Source of the DNA: an uncultured Prevotellaceae bacterium
GTDB lineage: Bacteria; Bacteroidota; Bacteroidia; Bacteroidales; Muribaculaceae
Length of the DNA stretch: 64,000 nucleotides
Direction: 5' to 3'
NCBI GenBank assembly: GCA_905207705.1
Contig: CAJLMA010000001.1
Location: 186,001-250,000 of the forward strand
The notes under the pieces are model-generated. The model searched no databases, was not told the origin of the DNA, and saw only the letters and a list, made by a program, of their open reading frames with translations. Both the position numbers and the translations under genes were made by a program. This document shows, piece after piece, positions 17,131-26,598 of this stretch; position 1 is the first letter of the stretch, and every line of letters starts with the position of its first letter.

Positions 17131-17985
17131 ATGAAAAAGGGACTATTATTCATCTACGCCATGTCGTTAATGGCATTCACTTCCTGCCTCGATAGCGACG
17201 TGAGCAGCACCCAAACGGTCAATGCCGACATGGTAAACAGAACTGTTTCCGAGGACAATTCTTCCAAATTGTCAACCGTAAAATACCGTTTCGATTTTGA
17301 CTTTACCGAAGCAACAGTCGACATAACCGCATTTGATACAGATGTGTACTTCTCGGCCTATACATTAAAGGATATCCCCCTTTCGGCAAGCAACAAATAT
17401 GGATACACATTCCGCGCAAGCAATGTTACTCCTGTCGATGGCAACGGTAAACCTATAAGCAACGTAATGTTCACCGATATCACAGGACAATACTGCAATA
17501 CTCTTGAATTAAGATATGTATTGGGTGACAAGATTGTTATTGCATCACCAAACGAAACAATGTACACAATCTCAACAACGACTACCTCCACTCCAGGTGT
17601 TGAAGAAAAATTTGAATGGGATGAAAGCACATATTACTTTGAATACAAAATAACTGCAGAATCTCTTGTCGCCGACATGACAATTAGCAACATCAAATTT
17701 GATTCACATATGCCGACCCAGCAATTCATGACATTCCCAGGCCTTAAACTTACATCGACCGCAGCAGGCCTTAAGTTGACTGCCGATGAATTGATTCCAC
17801 TCCAGAACAATGTGCCATATCCCGATTACAAAGTGACCGACTTCGAGGCAACTATCAATCCGAATTATTCATATTCTGAGTTTTTCAGCCGTGAAGAAGT
17901 TACAGCCTCATTCACTTGCATGGGAAAAAGAGTGACAGTGAAAGCCTACATGTATGATCCGGAAATATTGGATCAAATACAATAA
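17131..17985 (+). CDS. Lipoprotein of unknown function, TonB receptor partner
   Basis: Predicted lipoprotein of 284 residues. The signal peptide ends in the lipobox MAFTSC with the lipidated cysteine at residue 19. The rest is rich in beta-strand-forming residues (alternating Thr, Tyr, Val), with no family I can name and no catalytic motif. It lies 32 bases after the TonB receptor gene and before a strong terminator, so the two form an operon, and this may be the surface or periplasmic partner of the receptor. Single cysteines elsewhere (YCNTLE, SFTCMG) are not in metal-binding spacing. Confidence 0.85.
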   Translation: MKKGLLFIYAMSLMAFTSCLDSDVSSTQTVNADMVNRTVSEDNSSKLSTVKYRFDFDFTEATVDITAFDTDVYFSAYTLKDIPLSASNKYGYTFRASNVTPVDGNGKPISNVMFTDITGQYCNTLELRYVLGDKIVIASPNETMYTISTTTTSTPGVEEKFEWDESTYYFEYKITAESLVADMTISNIKFDSHMPTQQFMTFPGLKLTSTAAGLKLTADELIPLQNNVPYPDYKVTDFEATINPNYSYSEFFSREEVTASFTCMGKRVTVKAYMYDPEILDQIQ

Positions 17986-18016
17986 ACAACCGACAACACT
18001 AAAGATTAAAATATAA

Positions 18017-18053
18017 AATCGGACACGGCAACTGCCGCGTCCGATTATTTTTC
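18017..18053 (+). terminator. Terminator after the receptor-lipoprotein operon
   Basis: Hairpin AATCGGAC (18017-18024) / GTCCGATT (18039-18046) with inner CGGC/GCCG pairs and loop AACT, followed by a T-rich run (ATTTTTC). It lies 32 bases after the lipoprotein stop. Confidence 0.85.
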
Positions 18054-18167
18054 ACGCTGCATATCCATCAGTATTTACACATTTTTTAAAATTTTATAGA
18101 AACTAATATCTCAATTGGCACATTCAACTCAGAAACTTTGCTTAACTTAGCACCATAATTATTCATA

Positions 18168-18725
18168 ATGGCTTCAAATAACGCATTCAACGAAGAGGAA
18201 ATAGTGGAACAGCTGCACGACAATGCCACTTGCCGGGCGGCTTTCACCAAGATCATCGACCATTTCAGCAAACCGCTGTACTGGCAGATTCGCCGCATGG
18301 TTATCGACCATGACACAACCAACGACCTCCTCCAAGAAACGTTCTTGAAAGCATGGAGCAATATTGATTGTTTCAGAGGCGACGCAAAACTGTCGACATG
18401 GTTGTACCGAATAGCAATCAATGAAACTTTAACATACATTGCCAAAGAGAAAGCAAAAAACCAAATATCAGTAAGCGATGACTCTTTTCTTGTTGAAAAC
18501 ATTGAAGCCGATAAATATTTTGACGGCGATGAATTAAAAATCAAACTGCAAAAAGCCGTAAATTCATTGCCCGAAAAGCAACGGCTCGTGTTCAACATGC
18601 ATTACTTTGATGAAATGCGTTACGAGGACATGAGCGAAATTCTTGGGACATCAGTAGGCGCATTAAAAGCTTCATACCACCATGCTTTAAAGAAAGTGGA
18701 ACAATTTTTTTCCGACATCGATTAA
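18168..18725 (+). CDS. ECF-family RNA polymerase sigma factor
   Basis: Sigma-70 family member of the extracytoplasmic-function class, 185 residues. Region 2 spans about residues 25-95 (DLLQETFLKAWSNIDCFRG, then LSTWLYRIAINETL). Region 4 is a helix-turn-helix at about 122-180 (LPEKQRLVFNMHYFDEMRYE, then MSEILGTSVGALKASYHHAL). It is first in a three-gene set with a membrane protein and a periplasmic Spy/CpxP-like protein, an arrangement typical of envelope-stress control. It probably directs its own operon, but no special promoter can be identified from one copy. Confidence 0.95.
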   Translation: MASNNAFNEEEIVEQLHDNATCRAAFTKIIDHFSKPLYWQIRRMVIDHDTTNDLLQETFLKAWSNIDCFRGDAKLSTWLYRIAINETLTYIAKEKAKNQISVSDDSFLVENIEADKYFDGDELKIKLQKAVNSLPEKQRLVFNMHYFDEMRYEDMSEILGTSVGALKASYHHALKKVEQFFSDID

Positions 18726-18758
18726 ACCTTTTCTAATTTTACCAGTCAAATTATAGCA

Positions 18759-19163
18759 ATGAAAAATAACAAAAACGACATATTATCTCGAATTGACAAG
18801 GATGCCGGGTTCAAAGTTCCCGAAGGATATTTTGATTCATTCACCGGCCACATGGAATCAAAATTGCCTGAACAAGAAGTCCATCCAATACCGCAAGCCA
18901 CCAAGTGGCAAAAGATTAGACCTTTCATATACATGGCTGCCATGTTTGTGGGTATATGGCTGATGATGAAAGTATTCAACGGATTCGGAGAAAAAGAACA
19001 CGGCTTTTACAATCCCGAAATCGTAGCCGGATTCCAGAATGATTCAAATATTGATTATCTGATGATGAGAGGTGATATCTCTGAATATGACATATTGACC
19101 TACCAAGACAGCGTAAACGCTTATATGCAAAACACATCAATCAAAGATTCTACTGGAAACTAA
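18759..19163 (+). CDS. Single-pass membrane protein, putative anti-sigma or sigma-partner
   Basis: Protein of 134 residues with one membrane helix at about residues 50-69 (FIYMAAMFVGIWLMMKVF). The cytoplasmic N-terminus holds FKVPEGYFDSFTGHMESKLP, a motif seen in small proteins encoded next to ECF sigma factors in Bacteroidota. The C-terminal 65 residues would be periplasmic and acidic. It starts 33 bases after the sigma gene. No zinc anti-sigma motif (HxxxCxxC) is present, so if it is an anti-sigma factor it is not of the ZAS type. The role is inferred from position and topology. Confidence 0.7.
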   Translation: MKNNKNDILSRIDKDAGFKVPEGYFDSFTGHMESKLPEQEVHPIPQATKWQKIRPFIYMAAMFVGIWLMMKVFNGFGEKEHGFYNPEIVAGFQNDSNIDYLMMRGDISEYDILTYQDSVNAYMQNTSIKDSTGN

Positions 19164-19188
19164 CCCAAAAACATTTATCATCACCATT

Positions 19189-19677
19189 ATGGACAAATTT
19201 CTTTTTTCAATCATAATACCCTTGTTTTTATTGCCGGCTTCTTATGCCTTAGCACAAGAACGTGATAGCATACCGACTGTCGACAATAAGAAATGGATAA
19301 ATGAAGTGAAGGAATATAAATACCAAATGCTATCGCAAGAGGCTCAATTGTCGGATGAACAAAAAGAACAATTCTTCCCTCTATACATAGAAATGGAGAA
19401 AGAAATATTCAATATAAACAATGAGGCTCGAAAATTAGAAATGCAAGTATCGGCAAATATCGACAAGGCAAGCGACGAGGATTTTGCTCGAGCAGCCCAA
19501 GCAATGTCCGACATAAAAGCATTAGAAGCACAAGTTGAACTGAAATATTACCCACAATTCGCAAAAATTCTTTCCAATAAGCAACTTTTCCTCGTGAAAA
19601 GAGCCGAAAACCACTTTGCGAGCAACATGTTGAAGCATTTCAATCGAAGCCAGGAATTAAGTACTCAGCAAAAATAA
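19189..19677 (+). CDS. Spy/CpxP-like periplasmic helical protein
   Basis: Exported protein of 162 residues. The signal peptide covers about residues 1-22 (cleavage after ALA). The mature part is almost all helical and charged, with the pattern LSDEQKEQFFPLYIEMEKEI followed by further amphipathic helices. This resembles the Spy/CpxP/LTXXQ group of periplasmic chaperones and stress sensors. It starts 25 bases after the putative anti-sigma gene and would be the periplasmic output or sensor of the cassette. The family match is by pattern only. Confidence 0.7.
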   Translation: MDKFLFSIIIPLFLLPASYALAQERDSIPTVDNKKWINEVKEYKYQMLSQEAQLSDEQKEQFFPLYIEMEKEIFNINNEARKLEMQVSANIDKASDEDFARAAQAMSDIKALEAQVELKYYPQFAKILSNKQLFLVKRAENHFASNMLKHFNRSQELSTQQK

Positions 19678-19748
19678 AAATTATATATTTTACAGCTTCA
19701 ATCTTTAGTAAACTAACTTATTTCCCAGCTCTCTCCATAAACACAATT

Positions 19749-19812
19749 ACATCACGGCATCGTTGCTACTTGTTTCCTGTGCGGAAAGCAACAGTCCGTG
19801 ATGTTTATTTTA
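19749..19812 (+). terminator. Long nested hairpin, probable terminator of the sigma operon
   Basis: Outer stem ACATCACGG (19749-19757) / CCGTGATGT (19796-19804), with inner pairs GTTGC/GCAAC and TTTCC/GGAAA around the loop TGTGC. The outer stem is followed by TTATTTTAAT. It is longer and more elaborate than the other terminators here and lies 31 bases before the next ATG, so it could also act on the next gene. Confidence 0.65.
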
Positions 19813-19835
19813 ATAATACCTAAAACCAAACTGTT

Positions 19836-22800
19836 ATGAAAATCTCCATTCTTAAAAGCATTTCCGCGTTATTTATGGCGATATTGTCACTAACGACTAC
19901 ACTATCGGCTTATGGAAAAGATGAAGACAAAGCACCCGACTTCAATTTTCCGAAAACAGTCATAATCGAAGCCAATGTTTCCTTACAATCGGCTTTAAAG
20001 GCAGGCAACTACCCCGATGTGGTCAGATACCTGATTCAAAGCACATTATCCTCGGCAATAATATCGCAAGACTCGATTCAATCGATAGTTGACCGTATCG
20101 ACAGCCTTGCATCTGCAGCTTCCGACGAAGTTGGCCGCTCGGTCTTATATTATCTTGAAGCAAAAGTGTTAGATTCCTATGTAACATTTAATTACAACAA
20201 GGCTGCCGACCGAAAAACGACGGCAACTCCTTCCAAAGACATTACAGAATGGAGCAAAGATAATTTCACCGACACGATTACTTCGCTCGCCAAGAAATCT
20301 TTATCATGCAGCGAAGCCTTGCTTGCAACATCAGCAGATTCTTATTACCTTGACAACCTCCATGACAGCAATATTGTGTACCCTACAATGTTCGACATGC
20401 TTGCCTACAATTACATAGACATGCTTAATAACGGCTCTATTGGATTCAGCAAATCGGCCAATCACGCTCGAAGCACGATTGATGGCATTTACAAGTCGCT
20501 GTGCATGTTGAACAGTAAAAAAACTGCACCTTTTATAAATGCCTCGATTCAATACAAGAAATGGAGCAATAATGGTAGAATGACAAAAGAGTTTGCCATG
20601 CAGCTTTATAAAAAATATGCAAGCAATGAAGCATCTTTCATCGCTCTCCAAGAGTACATAAATTTGACAGATGATGAAAAAGAATCTTATGCATTACTTG
20701 TAGAATATCTTGACAATCACCCTAAATCGGTATTCGCTCCAAACGCTCGCAACAGGCTCAACAGTTTGTCTTCAAAGGATTTGAACATCAAATACAATGA
20801 ATCTTTCACGTCGGTTGACTCTATACTCGTGAATATATTCTCAACCAACATAAACAACGCACAAATAAGCCTGTACAGGGTGCCCGACAATGTATACGGC
20901 GACTACAGGCTAAAACAAAACTTGGACAAATTACAACTTGTCGATGAAAAAATCATAAACATAAAAGGTGTGATTCCTTTTCATGACACTACATTCGTTT
21001 CTTTTGCGCCTCAACGGTATGGACGATACGCCATTTTTGTCAATGATGCCGGCAATAAAAACAACGAAAGCGCAACTTTCGATTCCGATGTATTTCGAGT
21101 TTCAGATGTAACGCTATTCTCGACAAGCTCAACCGACAACGAAATCAAGGTGTTCGCAGTCAATTCAATAACAGGCCATCCGATTGAAGGTGTCTATGTT
21201 AACACCTTGGATGAATACGGATTGCCCAAAAGAAACTACATAAAATCCAATAAAACCGGCAATGACGGTTGTGTTACAATTAAGATTACCGATGACAAGC
21301 ATTATAACGTAGCTCCGTTCTTCGGGAAAGATTATTACGGAGAAGACCTGTATTTGTATTCTCACTATGATTATTCAGCTCCGTCGGCACGAATCAAGCT
21401 TCTCACCGACCTTGCAGTTTATCGCCCTGGCGACACAATACGATACTGTGCAATTTGTTACAAACTTGACAAAAACAACAAGTCGGTAATCAAAAACATG
21501 CCTTTGTCAATAACATTCTATGACAGCAACTATCAAAAGATTGCGACCGACACGATAATTTCTGATGAATACGGCCGTGCCAATGCAACATTCATAGTAC
21601 CTAATGACCGCATGAATGGCGTATTCCGCATCAAAGCTCAAAACGGCACAGGAGAGCTTGCCGCGCAAAGCTATGCAACTTTCAATGTAAGCGAGTACAA
21701 AACACCTGCATTCTATGTGGAATTTGACGGAGAACGCTCAAGCTTTCCTCGCGACACATCTGTCGTGCTGACAGGAAAGGCTGAATACTTTTCAGGACTA
21801 CCGGTCGCCAATGCAAATATAAAATGCACACTGTCATACCAGATTTGGAATTGGTTGGCTCGCTTCAATTACTCCCTCACAACTATAAATGAATTTGAAA
21901 CCACGACAGGCAACGATGGGACATTCACAATAACATTGCCTGCCGAGTCGCTAAACAACGACAAACTTCCCAAAAATGTAAAATTCAATATTGCCGCCAC
22001 TGTCACCGATGATGCAGGAGAATCTCAGTCGACATCCAAAATGTTTTGGCTTGGAACCGTTAGAAGCATCATGTCGACAAGCAGTGATTTCACATTTGAA
22101 AATAGTAATGTGATAAATTTGCCCGTCAAGGTCAGAAGCTCCGAACCGACAGACACTTTGATGTCGTGCATATACAAGATATACGCCGGAGATAAGGAAA
22201 TTGCCAACGGGACATTCTTGTCAAGCGACACAAAAATCAATTTGGCTTCCATACCTTCAGGTAAATATGAGCTGAAAGTCTCAATTCAGAATGACACTAC
22301 GACCAAAGAATTTGAAACCCCGATAATATTATTCCGTGACACCGACAAAGTGCCACCAGTACAATCGCCTTTATGGATTCCAAATTGTTGTATTACAACG
22401 AGCAACGACAATAAAGTGTCACTCACAATAGGCAATACAACCGACATGGCTCATGTATATTGCATTGCAGCGACTAAAAAAGGCATAATCAAAGAAACAT
22501 GGCTGCAATATGGGCAAGGAATGCACTCTTTCAACATCGACATTCCAAAGGAAGAAGATGAATATGTCGACTTGACATTCATTTGCGTAAGCAGAAACAA
22601 GACATACACATGGGCTCGCCGTTTTGAGTCGGTCGTAGGCCAAGAAACACTTAAAATAATCCCTATTGCATTCCGCAACAAATTAATTCCAGGTTTACCT
22701 GAGACTTGGACATTCCGTCTTGTAAATCAAAACGACAAATTACGCACAGGCGCATTGATTTGCAAAATGTACGATAAAGCCATCAACAACATAGCTAATG

Positions 22801-25430
22801 AAAATGCCTCTTGGACATTCAATACCGACTTCTATTACAGCGAACTTTTCAACTACTATGTATCAGGCACGACAGCTTACTACACCCCTGTATTGAGTAG
22901 CTTCTTCTCCATGCCTATGCATGTAGAACCAGCTTTCTATTACACGATACCCGACTTGAATTTATATAACCGTTCTTACGCATATGGACGTAACATTCAT
23001 GTCCGAGGCAAGGCCATGCGTAACATGTCAATGGCTGATACCAATATAATCGTTGAAGAAGAAAGTTCTGAACTTCAAGAAGTGGTCGTAACCAGTTCAA
23101 TCGATGAATTGGCATCTCCTAAGTTAATGGCTGACGCCGGAAGTGGTGATTCCGAACTATCAGTACTTGACAACATACAATTGCGCACGAGCAACATCAG
23201 CACAGCCTTGTGGGAACCTGAACTCGTAACCGATGAAAACGGAGAGGTTTCAATTAAATTCAATGCCCCACTTTTCAACACCACATGGATGTTCAAGGCC
23301 ATAGCCTACACCCATGATCTTCATACGGCTTCAATTGTCAATGAAATCGTTACGGCAAAACCTATAATGGTAAAAGCACGCTTGCCAAGATTTGTCCGTT
23401 CGGGCGATGAAGCGACTTTGTCGGCTTCTCTGATGAACGCGACCGATTCTGCGCAACACTGCTCAGCTATTGTGGAACTTTTCATTCCGCAGACAAATGA
23501 AGTCATAATGTCGCAAAAATTTGAAGTATCGCTTGACAAGCATAAAACCCGAACCCTCGAAATAAAATGGTCGGTGCCCGATGAACTCCCGTTCATCGGT
23601 TACAGAGTAAAAGCAGCTACTGAACAATTCGGCGATGGAGAGCAACAATTACTACCTATATTGCAATCTGTATCTCCAGTGACCGAAACCCACCCGTTCT
23701 ATTTACAAACCAACGAGACAATAGAACTTACAATTGATGACGTACAAAAGGATAACAAAATAACACTTGAATTCTGCAATAACCCGGTTTGGTATTGCCT
23801 TACTGCTCTTCCGTCAATAAAAACCGATGACGACTTGACAGCAAGTGCGTTGGCTCATTCCTTATATGCAATATCGGTAGCACAAGGAATAGTTTCACAG
23901 AATGATTCCATAAAGGCTGCCATAGAATATTGGGCTCAAAATCCAGAAGATTCGACATTGATATCACAATTGCAACAGAACAGTAACCTCAAAATAGGAA
24001 CATTGCTTGCATCACCGTGGATTGATGAGGCCGACAGGCAAACTCTGCGCATGCAGCAAATCGTAAACCTTGTCGATTCGGCCACGGTACAAACCGAAAT
24101 CAACAATATTGTAAAAAAATTGCAATTGCTACAAATGCACGATGGAGGATGGACTTGGTTTAAATATTCAGGTTGCAAGTCTTCAATGCAAGTTACCAAT
24201 GAAATATTACAACTTTTCGGAGAATTGAAGCGCCTCGGATATTTACCAAAGGATGCATCCATCAATGCAATGATAGGAAAAGCCTTGACCTACTATGATA
24301 CCGAAATTGTAAAAGAGTACAACCGGTTGACCGATAAAAAGAATCTCAATCGATTCTACCCGTTTGCTTATGTTCATTCTTTATTCCCCGACAACAAGCC
24401 ACAAAATAATGCCGGAGAAATATTAACGAAAACCATAAACGACATGGCTGATGGATGGAAAAACAATATAGGCATTGCCGAAAAGGCTTATTGTGCACTC
24501 ACCTTGCATCGTTACGGCAAAGACAAGATTGCCAGAAACATCATGGAATCGATAAGACAATTCAGCATTACCGATACAAACGGTACCCGGTGGGACAACA
24601 TTGACGGTATTGCCGGACAATTCCGCCAATTGTCTGTAACTTCATTGCTGCTGCAAGCATACGGCGAGATAGTTCCAAACGACAGGGAATACATAGATGG
24701 TATACGCCAATGGGTACTACTGCAAAAGCAATCTACCGACTGGGGTAATTCCAGCATGGCCGCAGATGTTGTCTACGCAATCCTGTCCACGGGAAGCGAT
24801 TGGACCGGTAACCAGCCAGTTCCCGACATAATGGTCAATGGCAAACAATTGCAATACAACCCTTCAGACAAATATTTCGGATACTTCCGCAAGCAATTGG
24901 ATGCTTCATCGAGCTTGCATTTGTTAATCAACCGAATCGGAGCCTCGTCTCCTGCATGGGGAGCCATATACAATCAATTTAAAGCTGAAATGTCTTCCAT
25001 TGAGGCTTACTCTATTGACGAACTATCAATCGAAAAACAACTTTGCAAGTTGGACGGTTCCAAGCTTGATGACAAGTCTCCTTTACATGTTGGTGACAAA
25101 GTACTCGTAAGAATCGTTATCAAAAACAAACGAGACCTCGAATATGTCACAGTAAACGATGAACGGGCTTCATGCTGTGAACCTGTCAACCAATTGTCAA
25201 GTTACACTGTAACAGATGGAATAGGCTATTATCGCGAAACGAAAGACAGTGTGACCCGCCTGTTCTTCAATTACATGCCCAAAGGGACTCATGTAATTAC
25301 TTATGAAGTTTCCATCACTGCCGCAGGCTCATACAACCTTGGCATTGCAACCATACAAAGTCAATATGCCCCGGAAATCACAGCCCACTCTGCCGGTGAT
25401 AAAATAAATATTGAAAACATGGAGGAATGA
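19836..25430 (+). CDS. Alpha-2-macroglobulin family protein without thioester
   Basis: Exported protein of 1864 residues with a signal peptide at about residues 1-27. The N-terminal 300 residues are mostly helical. Macroglobulin-like domains follow, with the MG2 signature LAVYRPGDTIRYCAI near residue 527. The A2M domain is at about 1125-1170 (ALWEPELVTDENGEVSIKF, then FNTTWMFKAIAY), and the helical thioester-type domain lies after about 1310 (CNNPVWYCLTALPS, then MHDGGWTWFKYSG). The thioester motif CxEQ is absent, so any protease trapping would be non-covalent. ELQEVVVTSS at residues 1079-1088 resembles the segment near the start of many Bacteroidota TonB receptors. It stands alone, closed by a strong terminator. 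Confidence 0.92.
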   Translation: MKISILKSISALFMAILSLTTTLSAYGKDEDKAPDFNFPKTVIIEANVSLQSALKAGNYPDVVRYLIQSTLSSAIISQDSIQSIVDRIDSLASAASDEVGRSVLYYLEAKVLDSYVTFNYNKAADRKTTATPSKDITEWSKDNFTDTITSLAKKSLSCSEALLATSADSYYLDNLHDSNIVYPTMFDMLAYNYIDMLNNGSIGFSKSANHARSTIDGIYKSLCMLNSKKTAPFINASIQYKKWSNNGRMTKEFAMQLYKKYASNEASFIALQEYINLTDDEKESYALLVEYLDNHPKSVFAPNARNRLNSLSSKDLNIKYNESFTSVDSILVNIFSTNINNAQISLYRVPDNVYGDYRLKQNLDKLQLVDEKIINIKGVIPFHDTTFVSFAPQRYGRYAIFVNDAGNKNNESATFDSDVFRVSDVTLFSTSSTDNEIKVFAVNSITGHPIEGVYVNTLDEYGLPKRNYIKSNKTGNDGCVTIKITDDKHYNVAPFFGKDYYGEDLYLYSHYDYSAPSARIKLLTDLAVYRPGDTIRYCAICYKLDKNNKSVIKNMPLSITFYDSNYQKIATDTIISDEYGRANATFIVPNDRMNGVFRIKAQNGTGELAAQSYATFNVSEYKTPAFYVEFDGERSSFPRDTSVVLTGKAEYFSGLPVANANIKCTLSYQIWNWLARFNYSLTTINEFETTTGNDGTFTITLPAESLNNDKLPKNVKFNIAATVTDDAGESQSTSKMFWLGTVRSIMSTSSDFTFENSNVINLPVKVRSSEPTDTLMSCIYKIYAGDKEIANGTFLSSDTKINLASIPSGKYELKVSIQNDTTTKEFETPIILFRDTDKVPPVQSPLWIPNCCITTSNDNKVSLTIGNTTDMAHVYCIAATKKGIIKETWLQYGQGMHSFNIDIPKEEDEYVDLTFICVSRNKTYTWARRFESVVGQETLKIIPIAFRNKLIPGLPETWTFRLVNQNDKLRTGALICKMYDKAINNIANENASWTFNTDFYYSELFNYYVSGTTAYYTPVLSSFFSMPMHVEPAFYYTIPDLNLYNRSYAYGRNIHVRGKAMRNMSMADTNIIVEEESSELQEVVVTSSIDELASPKLMADAGSGDSELSVLDNIQLRTSNISTALWEPELVTDENGEVSIKFNAPLFNTTWMFKAIAYTHDLHTASIVNEIVTAKPIMVKARLPRFVRSGDEATLSASLMNATDSAQHCSAIVELFIPQTNEVIMSQKFEVSLDKHKTRTLEIKWSVPDELPFIGYRVKAATEQFGDGEQQLLPILQSVSPVTETHPFYLQTNETIELTIDDVQKDNKITLEFCNNPVWYCLTALPSIKTDDDLTASALAHSLYAISVAQGIVSQNDSIKAAIEYWAQNPEDSTLISQLQQNSNLKIGTLLASPWIDEADRQTLRMQQIVNLVDSATVQTEINNIVKKLQLLQMHDGGWTWFKYSGCKSSMQVTNEILQLFGELKRLGYLPKDASINAMIGKALTYYDTEIVKEYNRLTDKKNLNRFYPFAYVHSLFPDNKPQNNAGEILTKTINDMADGWKNNIGIAEKAYCALTLHRYGKDKIARNIMESIRQFSITDTNGTRWDNIDGIAGQFRQLSVTSLLLQAYGEIVPNDREYIDGIRQWVLLQKQSTDWGNSSMAADVVYAILSTGSDWTGNQPVPDIMVNGKQLQYNPSDKYFGYFRKQLDASSSLHLLINRIGASSPAWGAIYNQFKAEMSSIEAYSIDELSIEKQLCKLDGSKLDDKSPLHVGDKVLVRIVIKNKRDLEYVTVNDERASCCEPVNQLSSYTVTDGIGYYRETKDSVTRLFFNYMPKGTHVITYEVSITAAGSYNLGIATIQSQYAPEITAHSAGDKINIENMEE

Positions 25431-25460
25431 AATAATTTTATAATTTTGTTCTTGTGATTT

Positions 25461-25510
25461 ACGGCGGTACATCTTTAATAGGTCTAATGTACCGCCGTTT
25501 CATGTTTTTT
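25461..25510 (+). terminator. Terminator of the alpha-2-macroglobulin gene
   Basis: Perfect 12-base stem ACGGCGGTACAT (25461-25472) / ATGTACCGCCGT (25487-25498) with a 14-base loop, then TTTCATGTTTTTT. It starts 31 bases after the stop codon. Confidence 0.9.
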
Positions 25511-25530
25511 AACCAAACATTAAATACCAT

Positions 25531-26502
25531 ATGCCCGAAGTCTCTGTCATAATACCTGTTCATAATGGCCGTCGGCACATAAAACCATGCATAAAGTCAA
25601 TTCAGCATCAATCCTTCAAAGATTTGGAAATAATAATAGTGGATGACGCATCGACCGATGACTCAATTGACATTTGCAACAGGCTTGCTAAAAAAGACAA
25701 GTGCATAAAAATAATCAGGAACCTTAAAAATGAAGGTCCGTACAGTTCCAGAATAAACGGGACAAAAATTGCATCCGGAAATTACATTACATTTGTTGAT
25801 TGCGATGATTATCTTGCTCATAATGCAATATCACACATGATGAGCCATGCACGAAAAATTCATGCCGACATAACGATAACAGGACACTGTTACTCCTTCA
25901 CCCCCTTAAACATCCATGCCATGTATAATAAAGCCACAAAAATGCTTCCTTATGTCATGGACGAAAATCAAATAAAACATATCTACATGCGTTCTTTTCT
26001 TGGAGATGATGACCTTATTCCGGTAAGCATGTGTGCAAAATTATACAGTGCAGAACTAATGCACCGGCAATGGGCAGCATGCAACTTAAAATGGGGCGAA
26101 GACCGCATCTTTTCTTTACAGGCATTTCATTATGCAAAAAAGTGCATAGTAATTCCCAAATACGGATATTATTATAGATGGGGAGGGGCAACATGCCGCC
26201 ACGGCATTTTAGATTACCTAAAATATGACCTGTACATGGAACAGGCTACAAAAATAGCTGCCGATTTAGGGTATGATTCTCTAATCCCTCTGCTCCAATC
26301 TCGCAATAACGACTACTTCCTTTACCACATACGCAATTGCATCCTTGATTCAAAAATTACACGACAAGAAATTTTAAACATAATCTGCACAAAAACAAAA
26401 TATTCTGCCCCTAAAGCCGAAAATCTATACGCCGAACAGCTTGCTATTATAAAAAGACATTTGCCAAAGTACATAACAAAGATGATTCTCGACAGGCTAT
26501 AA
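25531..26502 (+). CDS. Family 2 glycosyltransferase
   Basis: GT-A fold glycosyltransferase of 323 residues. It starts with the GT2 signature VSVIIPVHNGRRHIKPCIKS and IIVDDASTDDS for nucleotide-sugar binding. The metal-binding acidic motif is VDCDDYLAH near residue 90, in place of the common DxD. The C-terminal part (after about residue 225) is helical and specific to the acceptor, so donor and acceptor cannot be named. There is no membrane segment. It begins 21 bases after a terminator and leads the cluster, but a 96-base gap before the next gene leaves it unclear whether they share a transcript. Confidence 0.9.
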   Translation: MPEVSVIIPVHNGRRHIKPCIKSIQHQSFKDLEIIIVDDASTDDSIDICNRLAKKDKCIKIIRNLKNEGPYSSRINGTKIASGNYITFVDCDDYLAHNAISHMMSHARKIHADITITGHCYSFTPLNIHAMYNKATKMLPYVMDENQIKHIYMRSFLGDDDLIPVSMCAKLYSAELMHRQWAACNLKWGEDRIFSLQAFHYAKKCIVIPKYGYYYRWGGATCRHGILDYLKYDLYMEQATKIAADLGYDSLIPLLQSRNNDYFLYHIRNCILDSKITRQEILNIICTKTKYSAPKAENLYAEQLAIIKRHLPKYITKMILDRL

Positions 26503-26598
26503 ATCCGATTTTCATAATATTGTAAAACATATTATATAAAATAAGTACAGCATTTTATTTTTATAGCTATCTTCGCAGTTGAAATAAATTGCTAAACG

